Shown here: piece after piece, positions 42,688 to 50,955 of the stretch
Numbering within the stretch: the stretch's first letter is position 1
Layout: the number at the start of each line of letters is the position of its first letter
Origin: Cronobacter dublinensis subsp. dublinensis LMG 23823
GTDB taxonomy: Bacteria; Pseudomonadota; Gammaproteobacteria; Enterobacterales; Enterobacteriaceae
Direction: 5' to 3'
DNA length: 64,000 bases
Assembly (NCBI RefSeq): GCF_001277235.1
Contig: NZ_CP012266.1
Location: forward strand, 2,232,001-2,296,000
Made by a program: the position numbers and the translations under genes
The notes under the pieces: model-generated
The model's database searches: none
Seen by the model: the letters and a program-made list of their open reading frames with translations, nothing else
Told to the model about the DNA's origin: nothing

Positions 42688-43042
42688 GGTGTCGTGCCTC
42701 CAGTGAATATTGCTGAGATTGTAGAGAACGGCGGCAGTTTCAGCGGTGAAGAATTTACAATTTGTGATCCAAAACGTAACAAGGGGTCGGGCGCAGCACG
42801 CAAGGCAAAAAGCGCGGTAAAACAACAGGCAACGGCACAACGCCTGCCGCCGGCTTGCGCCGTCTGGCTTACATCCGGTCACACCCGACGCGCCGGGCGC
42901 GAACGCATTATGGATATCTCTTCTGCGCGCCGGATGATGATGTTGAAAATTTATCGGTTTTGTTAATATTATTTTGCTAGCAAGTTATCAAAATTAAACA
43001 AGTTATCTTGTCACCGCTGCCGCTCTGTTTTTAACATCAGAT
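42688..43042. promoter_or_regulatory. ydcJ-ydcI intergenic control region
   Basis: No gene is seen in these 355 bases between divergent ydcJ and ydcI. Two direct copies of CAAGTTATC start at 42981 and 42999 (18-base period); the second is part of the palindrome ACAAG-TTAT-CTTGT (42998-43011), 32 bases before the ydcI start. LysR proteins commonly bind such sites at their own promoters. Confidence 0.6.
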
Positions 43043-43966
43043 ATGGAAAAAAATGGTCTGTTCTCCCAGCGCATTCGCTTGCGCCATCTGCATACTTTCG
43101 TGGCCGTCGCCCAGCAGGGAACCCTTGGGCGCGCGGCGGAAACCCTTAACCTCAGTCAGCCTGCGCTATCCAAAACGCTAAACGAGCTGGAGCAGCTGAC
43201 CGGCGCGCGGCTTTTTGAGCGCGGACGTCTCGGCGCGCAGCTCACCCTCCTCGGCGAGCAGTTTCTCACCCATGCGGTGAAGGTGCTCGACGCGCTCAAT
43301 CACGCGGGCCAGGCGCTGAACCGCAAGCCGGAGGAAGGCTGCGACGTGGTGCGCATCGGCGCGCTGCCGACCGCCGCGCTCGGCGTGCTGCCGGCAGTGA
43401 TAGGCCCGTTCCACAAGCAGCAGAGCGATATCACGCTGCAGGTGGCCATCATGAACAACACAATGCTGCTGGCAGGCCTGAAATCGGGCGAGCTGGATCT
43501 CGGCGTGGGCAGAATGTCCGACCCTGAACTGATGACCGGGCTTAATTACGAACTGCTGTTTATGGAATCCCTGAAGCTGGTGGTGCGCCCCGGCCATCCG
43601 CTGTTGCAGGATACGGTGACGTTAAGCCGCGTGATGGAGTGGCCCGTGGTGGTCTCGCCCAAAGGCACGGTGCCGCGCGACAACGCCGAAACGCTGCTGG
43701 CAAGCCAGGGCTGCGAGCTGCCTGCCACCTGCATTGAGACGCTCTCGGCGTCGCTGTCGCGCCAGCTGACCGTGGATTACAACTACGTCTGGTTTGTGCC
43801 GTCCGGCGCGGTGAAAGAGGATTTACGTCAGGGCACACTCACGGCGCTGCCGATTGTTATTCCCGGCCCCGGCGAGCCGATTGGCATTCTGACGCGCGTT
43901 GATGCCCCGCTCTCCCAGGGCGCGCGGACGCTGCTGTCGTCGATTCGCAAGTCCATGCTCAACTGA
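43043..43966 (+). CDS. ydcI: LysR-family regulator YdcI
   Basis: The 307-residue LysR protein is nearly identical to E. coli YdcI from SQRIRLRHLHTFVAVAQQGT onward. Its helix-turn-helix is GRAAETLNLSQPALSKTLNE; the effector domain holds VVRIGALPTAALGVLPAVIG and MEWPVVVSPKGTVPR. In Salmonella and E. coli YdcI is a conserved regulator linked to acid and stress responses and autoregulation. It is divergent from ydcJ and followed by an Old Yellow Enzyme gene on the same strand. Confidence 0.93.
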   Translation: MEKNGLFSQRIRLRHLHTFVAVAQQGTLGRAAETLNLSQPALSKTLNELEQLTGARLFERGRLGAQLTLLGEQFLTHAVKVLDALNHAGQALNRKPEEGCDVVRIGALPTAALGVLPAVIGPFHKQQSDITLQVAIMNNTMLLAGLKSGELDLGVGRMSDPELMTGLNYELLFMESLKLVVRPGHPLLQDTVTLSRVMEWPVVVSPKGTVPRDNAETLLASQGCELPATCIETLSASLSRQLTVDYNYVWFVPSGAVKEDLRQGTLTALPIVIPGPGEPIGILTRVDAPLSQGARTLLSSIRKSMLN

Positions 43967-44083
43967 CCGCCAGCGCCTCGCGGACTTACTTAGCGTGAAA
44001 AGTAATAAGCCCGAAGGGTTGCCATCGGGCGCGCGATATCGTTTAAATGACAGATACGCCTTTATCCTGACGGGAGTTCTGTT

Positions 44084-45151
44084 ATGTCAACGCTGTTAGA
44101 ACCGGTAAACATTGGCGCGCTGGAGTTAAAAAATCGCGTCGTGATGGCGCCGCTGACGCGCATGCGCGCGGTTAACGATCGCACGCCGGGCGAAATCGTC
44201 AAGACGTACTACACCCAGCGCGCGAGCGCAGGGCTTATCTTCACCGAGGCGACCTCGGTCACGCCGCAGGGCGTCGGTTACCCGAACACGCCGGGGATCT
44301 GGTCGGAACAGCAGGTCAGCGCGTGGCGGGAAATTGTCGACGCCGTGCATCAGGCGGGCGGGAGAATGGTGTTGCAGCTCTGGCACGTAGGCCGCGTCTC
44401 CGACCCGGTGTTTCTTAACGGTGAAAAGCCGGTCGCGCCCAGCGCCATCGCGCCGGAAGGCCACGTCACTACTGTGCGCCCGAAACGCCCTTACGGCACC
44501 CCGCGCGCGCTGGAAACCCATGAGATCCCAGGCATCGTCGAAGATTTCCGCCGGGCCGCCATTAACGCCAAGCGCGCGGGCTTTGACGCGGTGGAGATCC
44601 ACGCGGCGAACGGCTACCTGTTCGATCAGTTCCTGCATGACGGCTCTAACCAGCGCACCGATGAGTACGGCGGCAGCATTGAAAACCGCGCGCGCTTCCT
44701 GCTGGAGACCGTCGACGCGCTGCTGGCAGAATGGCCCGCCGACCGCGTCGGGGTGCATCTGAATTTAATGTCCAACTCTTACTCGATGCACGATTCCGAC
44801 CCGGTGGCGATGTTCGGCTATGTGCTGGAGCAGTTAAACGCGCGCAGCCTGGCGTTTGTCTTCTCGCGTGAGGCGCTGGACACGCCGAACCGCGTCGGCC
44901 CGCAAATTCGCCATAAATTCAGCGGCGCGTGGATAGCCAACGAGGGGCTGACCAAAGAGAGCGCCGAGGCGGTGATTGCCAGCGGCGAAGCGGATGCGGC
45001 GGCGTTCGGCAAGCTCTATATCGCCAACCCGGATTTAGTGGCGCGTTTTCGCCAGAACGGGCCGTACAACCCGCTTAACGACGCGACCATCTACGCCGAA
45101 GGCGCGACCGGCTATACCGATTACCCGTTCCTGGGCGACGAGACGGCGTAA
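44084..45151 (+). CDS. Old Yellow Enzyme alkene reductase (NemA-like)
   Basis: The 355-residue FMN-dependent TIM-barrel enzyme reduces activated C=C bonds, nitrate esters or N-ethylmaleimide with NAD(P)H. Family motifs are NRVVMAPLTRMRA, EATSVTPQGVGYP, LWHVGRVSDP, EIHAANGYLFDQFLHDGSN and DEYGGSIENRARF. GGGAG precedes the ATG. It is not beside a nemR gene; the neighbour is ydcI, 118 bases upstream. Which alkene it acts on cannot be told. A terminator follows. Confidence 0.92.
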   Translation: MSTLLEPVNIGALELKNRVVMAPLTRMRAVNDRTPGEIVKTYYTQRASAGLIFTEATSVTPQGVGYPNTPGIWSEQQVSAWREIVDAVHQAGGRMVLQLWHVGRVSDPVFLNGEKPVAPSAIAPEGHVTTVRPKRPYGTPRALETHEIPGIVEDFRRAAINAKRAGFDAVEIHAANGYLFDQFLHDGSNQRTDEYGGSIENRARFLLETVDALLAEWPADRVGVHLNLMSNSYSMHDSDPVAMFGYVLEQLNARSLAFVFSREALDTPNRVGPQIRHKFSGAWIANEGLTKESAEAVIASGEADAAAFGKLYIANPDLVARFRQNGPYNPLNDATIYAEGATGYTDYPFLGDETA

Positions 45152-45169
45152 AGGCGGGCGGTATTATCA

Positions 45170-45195
45170 GGGCGCTGCGGCGCCCTTTTCTTTTT
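45170..45195 (+). terminator. Terminator of the alkene reductase gene
   Basis: GGGCGC-TGCG-GCGCCC followed by TTTTCTTTTT, 19 bases after the stop. Confidence 0.92.
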
Positions 45196-45204
45196 ACGCA
45201 GACG

Positions 45205-45228
45205 TAAAAAAACCCCGGCAAGCCGGGA
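45205..45228 (-). terminator. Terminator of the yciF-like gene
   Basis: CCCGGC-AA-GCCGGG with a seven-base T run on the minus strand. Confidence 0.85.
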
Positions 45229-45273
45229 TTTGGGCGCATCGCGCTTTAGAGGGTAAAGCGCGGGTAAGCGGGA

Positions 45274-45774
45274 TTATGCCGCTTTAGATGCTTTCGCGTT
45301 AATCGCGGTTTCGGCGATGGTGGTCAGTTTGCCGTCGGTGGATTTCTCCTCCTCAAGGGTCGCTGCCAGCAGTTTTTTCGCATCTTTATAACCTAACTGT
45401 TCCGCCAGGGTGCAGAGCGTGCCGTAAGCGGCGATTTCATAGTGCTCCACCTTCTGCGCGGCGGCGATAAGGCCTGCGTCACGTACCGGGCCCTGCTCAA
45501 TCTCGTCAATCACTTCCTGGCCTTCTTCAATCAGCCCTTCCATCGCCACGCATTTGATGCGGCGCAGTTTAAGCTCAGGCACGCTTTCAACCACCTGATC
45601 GATACGCTCAATCTGGCCTCGGGTTTCCTCAAGGTGCGCGCGGAATGCCGCGGCCAGCTTTTCATCAGAAGAGGCGCGCGCCAGCTTCGGCAGAGCGCGG
45701 GTCAGCTGTTTCTCTGCGCTATAGGTGTCTGAAAGTAAATGTACAAAAAGATCCTGAGCGGTTTTGATCTGCAT
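45274..45774 (-). CDS. DUF892 ferritin-like stress protein, YciF type
   Basis: The 166-residue four-helix protein matches E. coli YciF closely: DLFVHLLSDTYSAEKQLTRA, HLEETRGQIERIDQVVES, KCVAMEGLIEEGQEVID and AAAQKVEHYEIAAYGTL. The Glu and His residues in EKQ, HLEET and EHYEI are the likely di-iron ligands. YciF-type proteins are induced by osmotic and other stress; their activity is unproven. In E. coli yciF is elsewhere with yciE and yciG, so this copy is in a new context next to trg. Confidence 0.88.
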   Translation of the reverse strand: MQIKTAQDLFVHLLSDTYSAEKQLTRALPKLARASSDEKLAAAFRAHLEETRGQIERIDQVVESVPELKLRRIKCVAMEGLIEEGQEVIDEIEQGPVRDAGLIAAAQKVEHYEIAAYGTLCTLAEQLGYKDAKKLLAATLEEEKSTDGKLTTIAETAINAKASKAA

Positions 45775-45891
45775 CTCTTGCCTCCATTAGGGTTGTCAAA
45801 AGTAAAGCCCTTTAAGCATGGACAAGGAATGGAAAAATAAGCCAGGCGGCAAACGCGAAAAGTGATACAGCATAATCCTAAAACGCGGCGC

Positions 45892-45917
45892 AAAAAAAAG
45901 CCGCTCACGGGAGCGGC
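45892..45917 (-). terminator. Terminator of trg
   Basis: GCCGCTC-ACGG-GAGCGGC with eight T on the minus strand, 54 bases past the trg stop. Confidence 0.9.
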
Positions 45918-45970
45918 CAAAGGTCAGGCTAAGAGTAGAGCTACGGGCAGGCTGCGCTGCCCTTGATGGA

Positions 45971-47668
45971 TCAGAAGGTTTCCCAGTGTTCGCTTTTGGC
46001 GAGCGCCGCGCGCGGAACGACCGGCGCCAGCGGCTGCGCCGCCGGGGATTGCGGTTCATTTTTACGGGCCGGCGCCGCGCCGCTTAAGCGGAAGGTGCCA
46101 ACGGCCTGGGTCAGGCGTCCGGCCTGCTCTTCGAGCGATACCGCCGCGGATGACGCCTCTTCCACCAGCGAGGCGTTCTGCTGCGTCACGTTGTCCATTT
46201 CGGCGATGGCCTGCGCCACCTGCTCGATGCCCTGACGCTGTTCGTCAGACGCGGCGGCGATCTCCAGCATGATGTCGGTCAGGCGTTTCACCGCCTCGAC
46301 GATGCCTTTCATCGTGTCGCCGGCGTTCACCACTTCGCTGGAGCCGCGATCGATAAGCGCCACCGACTCGCTGATAAGCCCTTCAATCTCTTTCGCCGCC
46401 TGGGCGCTGCGGCTCGCGAGCGTGCGCACTTCGCTGGCGACCACCGCGAAGCCGCGGCCCTGTTCACCGGCGCGCGCGGCTTCTACCGCGGCGTTCAGCG
46501 CCAGGATATTGGTCTGGAAAGCGATGCTGTTAATGACAGCGGTGATTTCAGAAATTTTCTTCGAGCTGCTGGAGATGTTGCCCATCGTCGTCACTACGCC
46601 GGAGACAATCTGCCCGCCGGTGGTGGCTTTGCCGGAGGCGTCCTGCGCCAGTTTGCTGGCGTGGTGGGCGTTGTCAGCGTTCTGTTTCACGGTGGCAGTC
46701 AGCTGCTCCATGCTGGCGGCGGTCTGCTCCAGCGCGGCGGCCTGCTGCTCGGTGCGCGAAGAGAGATCGGTGTTGCCTGCGGAGATTTCACTGGTGCCCT
46801 GATAAATGGCCTGCGCGCCTTCACGCACGGCGCTGACGGTGGTGACCAGCGAGCGCTGCATCATTTGCAGATGCTGGCTAAGACGGCCTATTTCACTGCG
46901 TCCGGTCGCCTCTTCCGGCAGGGTGAGATCGCCACTGGCGATGGTTTCAATGCGCGTCGCGGCATGTTGCAGCGGGACAATCACCACGCGGCGCAGCACC
47001 ACGAAGGTCAACAGCGTCATGACCAGCGCCACCGCGAACGCGGCGACCATCACCATCAGGCTGAAATGGGTGCGGCTGCTGGCGTCGCTGCGCAGCTGTT
47101 CCACGCGATCGGTGCGGCTTGCCAGCGCTTTTGCGAGCACTTTGTTGTAGTCATCGTCAAGCTTGCGGGCCGTTTCGTTTTCATGCTCGATAATCGCTTC
47201 GAACATGCCGTTTTTGGCATATTTCAGCATCGGCGCAAGGCCTGCCACGTAAGCGTCGTAACGGGCTTTCAGCTCGCTGTCGAGCGCCGCTTCAGACTCC
47301 GCGTGCGACTCGCGATCCACATATTGTTTAAAGCCCACGTTGGCCTGCGCAATCGCTTTTTCGGCATCCGCGATGTTGCGCTTCATATCCTCCATCTCGG
47401 CGACGCGGCTGGCGGCGCCCGCATGGATCATATTAATACGCGCCGTGCGAAGCTGGTTGGCGCTATCCGCAAGCCCACTGCGAATTTGAATTTCCTGCGT
47501 TACGTTATTAAGCGCGCTGTCGCCCTGCATAAGGAAGTATCCTGCCAGCCCGCCGCAAAGAGCGAACAACACCAGAATCCCTCCCAGAATAACGGAGAAC
47601 AGCGGGACAAGCCGAATGTGATGCCAGAAGCTTAGCGCCCCGGAATCACGGGTTGTTGTTTTATTCAT
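45971..47668 (-). CDS. trg: Methyl-accepting chemotaxis protein Trg
   Basis: The 565-residue transducer matches E. coli Trg from HHIRLVPLFSVILGGILVLF through the periplasmic domain (RTARINMIHAGAASRVAEME; MLKYAKNGMFEAII), TM2 near residues 205-225, HAMP, methylation helices (SSRTEQQAAALEQTAASMEQ) and the hairpin tip AFQTNILALNAAVEAARAGE. Trg senses ribose and galactose through RbsB and MglB. Unlike E. coli Trg, the protein ends in HWETF, the pentapeptide tether for CheR and CheB seen on Tar and Tsr. The ATG at 47668 follows an AAGGGA by about 12 bases. Confidence 0.93.
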   Translation of the reverse strand: MNKTTTRDSGALSFWHHIRLVPLFSVILGGILVLFALCGGLAGYFLMQGDSALNNVTQEIQIRSGLADSANQLRTARINMIHAGAASRVAEMEDMKRNIADAEKAIAQANVGFKQYVDRESHAESEAALDSELKARYDAYVAGLAPMLKYAKNGMFEAIIEHENETARKLDDDYNKVLAKALASRTDRVEQLRSDASSRTHFSLMVMVAAFAVALVMTLLTFVVLRRVVIVPLQHAATRIETIASGDLTLPEEATGRSEIGRLSQHLQMMQRSLVTTVSAVREGAQAIYQGTSEISAGNTDLSSRTEQQAAALEQTAASMEQLTATVKQNADNAHHASKLAQDASGKATTGGQIVSGVVTTMGNISSSSKKISEITAVINSIAFQTNILALNAAVEAARAGEQGRGFAVVASEVRTLASRSAQAAKEIEGLISESVALIDRGSSEVVNAGDTMKGIVEAVKRLTDIMLEIAAASDEQRQGIEQVAQAIAEMDNVTQQNASLVEEASSAAVSLEEQAGRLTQAVGTFRLSGAAPARKNEPQSPAAQPLAPVVPRAALAKSEHWETF

Positions 47669-47805
47669 GGCCACGATTTCCCTTTGGGTAAGATGCAAAA
47701 ATAGTCTTGCCTTTAGGACATCGGCAGATTTGCGTAAACGCTTACCCTTAAAAGCGATACCTGGCTCACAGATTCGAAAAGAGGGACTAAAGTCGGGGGA
47801 AGAGG

Positions 47806-47833
47806 AAAAACCAGCGACCGTTAAGCCGCTGGT
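47806..47833 (-). terminator. Terminator of frmA
   Basis: ACCAGCG and CGCTGGT pair around a 10-base loop, with a T run on the minus strand, 9 bases after the frmA stop. Confidence 0.7.
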
Positions 47834-47841
47834 AAATAAGC

Positions 47842-48960
47842 TTATTTATCGCCGAAGTGAATAACAGTACGAATCGATTTCCCTTCATGCATCAGGTCAA
47901 ACGCCTCGTTGATCTGCTCAAGCGGGAGACGGTGCGTGATGAAAGGATCAAGGTCAATCTTGCCCACCATCGCATCTTCCACCATGCCAGGCAACTGGGT
48001 GCGCCCTTTCACGCCACCGAACGCCGACCCGCGCCAGACGCGGCCTGTGACCAGCTGGAACGGGCGGGTTTTAATCTCCTGGCCTGCGCCAGCGACGCCG
48101 ATGATAACGCTTTCACCCCAGCCTTTATGGCAGCATTCCAGCGCCGCGCGCATCACGTTGACGTTGCCGATACACTCGAAGCTGAAATCAACGCCGCCGT
48201 CGGTCATCTCAACGATCACGTCCTGAATCGGCTTATCGTAGTCGTTCGGGTTAACGAAATCCGTCGCGCCCATTTCGCCCGCGAGCTTGAATTTCTCCGG
48301 GTTGGTATCGACCGCGAGAATACGTCCGGCTTTCGCCTGGACCGCGCCCTGAATAACCGCAAGCCCGATGCCGCCGAGACCGAATACCGCAACGGTGTCA
48401 CCCTCTTTCACTTTCGCGGTGTTATGCACCGCGCCAATGCCGGTGGTGACGCCGCAGCCGAGCAGACAGACTTTATCCAGCGGCGCCTGCGGGTTGACTT
48501 TCGCCAGCGAAATTTCGGCAACCACGGTGTACTCGGAGAACGTGCTGGTGCCCATGTAGTGATAAACCGGCTCGCCGTTATAGGAGAAACGGGTGGTGCC
48601 GTCCGGCATCAGGCCTTTGCCCTGGGTGGCGCGTACCGCCTGACAGAGGTTGGTTTTACCGGATTTACAGAACTTACATTCACCGCATTCGGCGGTATAA
48701 AGCGGGATCACATGGTCGCCTGGCTTCAGGCTGGTAACGCCCTCGCCCACTTCCACGACCACGCCGCCGCCTTCATGGCCGAGCACCGCCGGGAACACGC
48801 CTTCAGGATCTTCGCCGGAGAGCGTGAACGCATCGGTATGGCAGACGCCGGTATGGGTGATTTTGACCAGCACTTCGCCCTTTTTCGGCGGCGCGACGTC
48901 AATTTCTACGATCTCCAGCGGCTTGCCGGGACCAAATGCGACTGCTGCACGTGATTTCAT
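47842..48960 (-). CDS. frmA: S-(hydroxymethyl)glutathione dehydrogenase FrmA (class III ADH)
   Basis: The 372-residue zinc alcohol dehydrogenase has the catalytic-zinc elements GVCHTDAFTLSG and GHEGGGVVVEVG, the structural-zinc cysteines AECGECKFCKSGKTNLC, and the NAD loop GLGGIGLAVIQG. It oxidises S-hydroxymethylglutathione, the formaldehyde-glutathione adduct, and reduces S-nitrosoglutathione. It is downstream of the formaldehyde sensor frmR (31-base gap). The third E. coli gene, frmB, is missing; trg follows instead. Confidence 0.95.
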   Translation of the reverse strand: MKSRAAVAFGPGKPLEIVEIDVAPPKKGEVLVKITHTGVCHTDAFTLSGEDPEGVFPAVLGHEGGGVVVEVGEGVTSLKPGDHVIPLYTAECGECKFCKSGKTNLCQAVRATQGKGLMPDGTTRFSYNGEPVYHYMGTSTFSEYTVVAEISLAKVNPQAPLDKVCLLGCGVTTGIGAVHNTAKVKEGDTVAVFGLGGIGLAVIQGAVQAKAGRILAVDTNPEKFKLAGEMGATDFVNPNDYDKPIQDVIVEMTDGGVDFSFECIGNVNVMRAALECCHKGWGESVIIGVAGAGQEIKTRPFQLVTGRVWRGSAFGGVKGRTQLPGMVEDAMVGKIDLDPFITHRLPLEQINEAFDLMHEGKSIRTVIHFGDK

Positions 48961-48991
48961 AATGTCCTTCCGTTGTAGTGAGTCGTCATAG

Positions 48992-49267
48992 TTATTTTAG
49001 ATAAGCGCGCAGAAGCTGGCCGATTTCCGCCATCCGCTGCGCGCGCTGCTCAGGCGTGGTGTCGCCGCTGACCAGCTCATCTTTTAAGTGAATTTCCACC
49101 ATCTCGCCCATCAGGCCGTTGGCGGCGCCGCGTACCGCGGCGATTTGCTGCAGAATGGCGATGCACGGATCGCCCGCCTCAAGCGCGCGCTCCAGCGCCT
49201 CCGCCTGGCCACGAATGCGGCGCACGCGGGTCAGAATGCGTTTTTTGTCTTCAGGAGAATGCGGCAT
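48992..49267 (-). CDS. frmR: Formaldehyde-sensing repressor FrmR
   Basis: The 91-residue CsoR/RcnR-family repressor begins MPHSPEDKKRILTRVRRIRG, typical of FrmR. The sensor residues are the N-terminal Pro2 and Cys35 (AGDPCIAILQQIAA), which formaldehyde cross-links, plus His60 (EIHLKDEL). It represses frmRA until formaldehyde is present. A matching operator lies 17 bases upstream of the start. Confidence 0.93.
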   Translation of the reverse strand: MPHSPEDKKRILTRVRRIRGQAEALERALEAGDPCIAILQQIAAVRGAANGLMGEMVEIHLKDELVSGDTTPEQRAQRMAEIGQLLRAYLK

Positions 49268-49284
49268 GGTGTTAGCCTTCTTTG

Positions 49285-49306
49285 ATACTATAGGGGGGTA
49301 TGGTAT
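49285..49306 (-). promoter_or_regulatory. FrmR operator
   Basis: ATACTATAGGGGGGTATGGT followed by AT is the AT-flanked G-tract palindrome typical of CsoR/RcnR/FrmR sites. The G-tract on the plus strand corresponds to a C-tract in the frmR promoter sense. Confidence 0.85.
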
Positions 49307-49573
49307 ATGAATGCTGTTTGATGTGTAAAGCGTATTTTATACAACGGTTACCACGATGCTTTCTTTTGTCGTTTCGGCATACGAACAGAATTACCAGGCA
49401 TTCACTGCAAATTATCAACAGCAATAATATTTATGATCATCAATAAACCCTTAAACCCAATGAATATATTGATGGATAAAATAACTCCTTTTGTTAATTA
49501 ATTTTAAATTAAGATGTTTATTTTACTGCGTATGGAATCTTAGAAACTTTACATTAATAGAAAGGAATGCGTC
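49307..49573. other. AT-rich gap upstream of the effector gene
   Basis: Strongly AT-rich sequence compared with the rest of the window, with no gene seen. It fits recently acquired DNA and probably contains the promoter of the Tlde1-like gene. No specific -35/-10 pair stands out. Confidence 0.5.
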
Positions 49574-50050
49574 ATGCTGCGTTGTAAATTCCATTTGAAT
49601 AGCCAGTCACTCTCAAATCTGAGCTGCCCTGGCGTTGGCTTTTTTCCGGCCTATTCAGGCGTTGAGGGCAATAAACGAAACAACCCGGATTTTGTTACCA
49701 CGCCAAACGAAGGTCCTCTTCCCCCCGGCAAATATTATATTGTGGATCGCCCTAAAGGTTATGGCTCCGTCATTAAAGATTATGTTTCAAGCCAGATAAG
49801 CGGCTCAGACCGCAATGTCTGGTTCGCGCTCTACCGCGAAGACGACAAGATTGATGACCATACCTTCATCGAGCATGTTCAGCGTGGCGCTTTCAGACTT
49901 CATCCTGCGGGTTATGCTGGAATCAGTAAAGGATGCATCACCCTGCCTTCAAAAAGACACTTTACTATATTGCGAAGTGCATTACTGGCTTCACCGCCTG
50001 TCATGGTGGGTTCCTCCCTAATGGCCTATGGCACAATACAGGTATATTAA
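49574..50050 (+). CDS. DUF2778 (Tlde1-type) peptidoglycan-targeting effector candidate
   Basis: The 158-residue protein has the DUF2778 pattern: an N-terminal F-x-x-N-x-Q-S-L-S-x-L-S-C-P-G-V-G-F-F-P-A-Y-S-G segment, PLPPGKYYIVDRP, and the catalytic FRLHPAGYAGISKGCITLP with His and Cys as in L,D-transpeptidases. The founding family member, Salmonella Tlde1, is a type VI secretion effector that cleaves and mis-edits peptidoglycan stems. No signal peptide is present, as expected for secreted effectors. AAAGGA lies about 9 bases before the ATG. Lower GC than neighbours. No T6SS structural genes are in the window. Stop overlaps the next gene (TAATG). Confidence 0.82.
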   Translation: MLRCKFHLNSQSLSNLSCPGVGFFPAYSGVEGNKRNNPDFVTTPNEGPLPPGKYYIVDRPKGYGSVIKDYVSSQISGSDRNVWFALYREDDKIDDHTFIEHVQRGAFRLHPAGYAGISKGCITLPSKRHFTILRSALLASPPVMVGSSLMAYGTIQVY

Positions 50051-50295
50051 TGAACATCCTGAAAAACATACTCATTTGGTATTTTTACACAGCCACGTAT
50101 GCCATTATTCTTACCTTGCTTTTCATCATAATCCCTGAGGATGCACTCTATAGCATTATCTATGGCGCACATGTCGAAACAGATGCGGTTGCATGGGATA
50201 ATATTCATATAACGATATTATTAATTTCTGCACTTTTCCTGAACAGCCTCGTAATCTGTTTCTTTTCACGCTTAACGTTTGCACGGTTCAAATAA
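50050..50295 (+). CDS. Putative immunity protein of the Tlde1-like effector
   Basis: The 81-residue hydrophobic protein starts inside the effector stop codon (TAATG), which implies translational coupling. It has two predicted membrane helices (about residues 8-28 and 54-74) with an acidic loop between them that would face the periplasm, where the effector acts. Small size, membrane location, coupling and low GC fit an immunity protein; there is no recognisable family, so this rests on position. An alternative is an unrelated small membrane protein. Confidence 0.6.
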   Translation: MNILKNILIWYFYTATYAIILTLLFIIIPEDALYSIIYGAHVETDAVAWDNIHITILLISALFLNSLVICFFSRLTFARFK

Positions 50296-50315
50296 GCGTC
50301 CTTTTAAATTATCCA

Positions 50316-50340
50316 TAAAGCCGTCGATAAGGCGGCTTTA
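50316..50340 (+). terminator. Hairpin after the effector/immunity pair
   Basis: TAAAGCCG and CGGCTTTA pair around a 9-base loop, 21 bases past the stop. The T run is short, so moderate confidence. Confidence 0.5.
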
Positions 50341-50583
50341 TCGCTTTGCATACTCTTCTCCGCCCGATAAAGGTAAATGGCTCACGTCACGGTTCCTGAA
50401 CAAAAAACGCACACCCTGGTCATTGGGCCTTAATACGACCGGCCCAAAAAGCAGATAAACTTGACTTAAAAATATTCACCAGCCGTATATATAACCTTCA
50501 ACCAAACTAGCAGCATGATATATCTCAATGCCGTCATTTTTACAGCGTGTCATAACGGCCACTCTGTAAAAAACAGGATGGTT

Positions 50584-50943
50584 ATGAAAACGTTTTTGCT
50601 AGTGGTAGTACTTGCCCTCACCCCGCACCTCGCGCAGGCCTTCGCTTTCGACAACAGTGTGTTGATGCTGCGCTGCCCCGGCAGAGGCAGCATTGAGGTT
50701 ATCCTGCATCGCTATGAGCATACGCAGGAGGCCTGGGGCAACGAGGAGTTTGAAACCGGCGGCGGTCAGATCCGACGAGGCAATGTCGTGATTTTCCCTT
50801 TCGCCAATCTGGACCGCATGATTTACGACCAGATGACCCACGCGTTTGGCTTCTGGTACGCCCGCGAGGCGCGGTTCGTTCGCTGTCAGCTCCAGAGCAT
50901 CCGCAACGCCTGGCCGGTGGATATCCCCTATTTTCGCGAATAA
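50584..50943 (+). CDS. Hypothetical periplasmic protein
   Basis: The 119-residue protein has a signal peptide (MKTFLLVVVLALTPHLAQA) and a mature domain with two cysteines (LRCPGRG and RCQLQS) that could form a disulfide. It is rich in aromatic residues towards the end (AFGFWYAREARF, IPYFRE). The ATG at 50584 has AGGA 5 bases upstream; ATG 50578 is possible. I do not recognise the family. It lies just after the effector/immunity pair, so it may belong to the same acquired segment, but its GC is closer to the chromosome. Confidence 0.65.
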   Translation: MKTFLLVVVLALTPHLAQAFAFDNSVLMLRCPGRGSIEVILHRYEHTQEAWGNEEFETGGGQIRRGNVVIFPFANLDRMIYDQMTHAFGFWYAREARFVRCQLQSIRNAWPVDIPYFRE

Positions 50944-50955
50944 ACCGCGGGCCGC

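Noticed and set aside
44009..44030. GCCCGA/TCGGGC hairpin after ydcI as a terminator
   Set aside because: The stem is short with a 10-base loop and no T run follows, so it was not listed.
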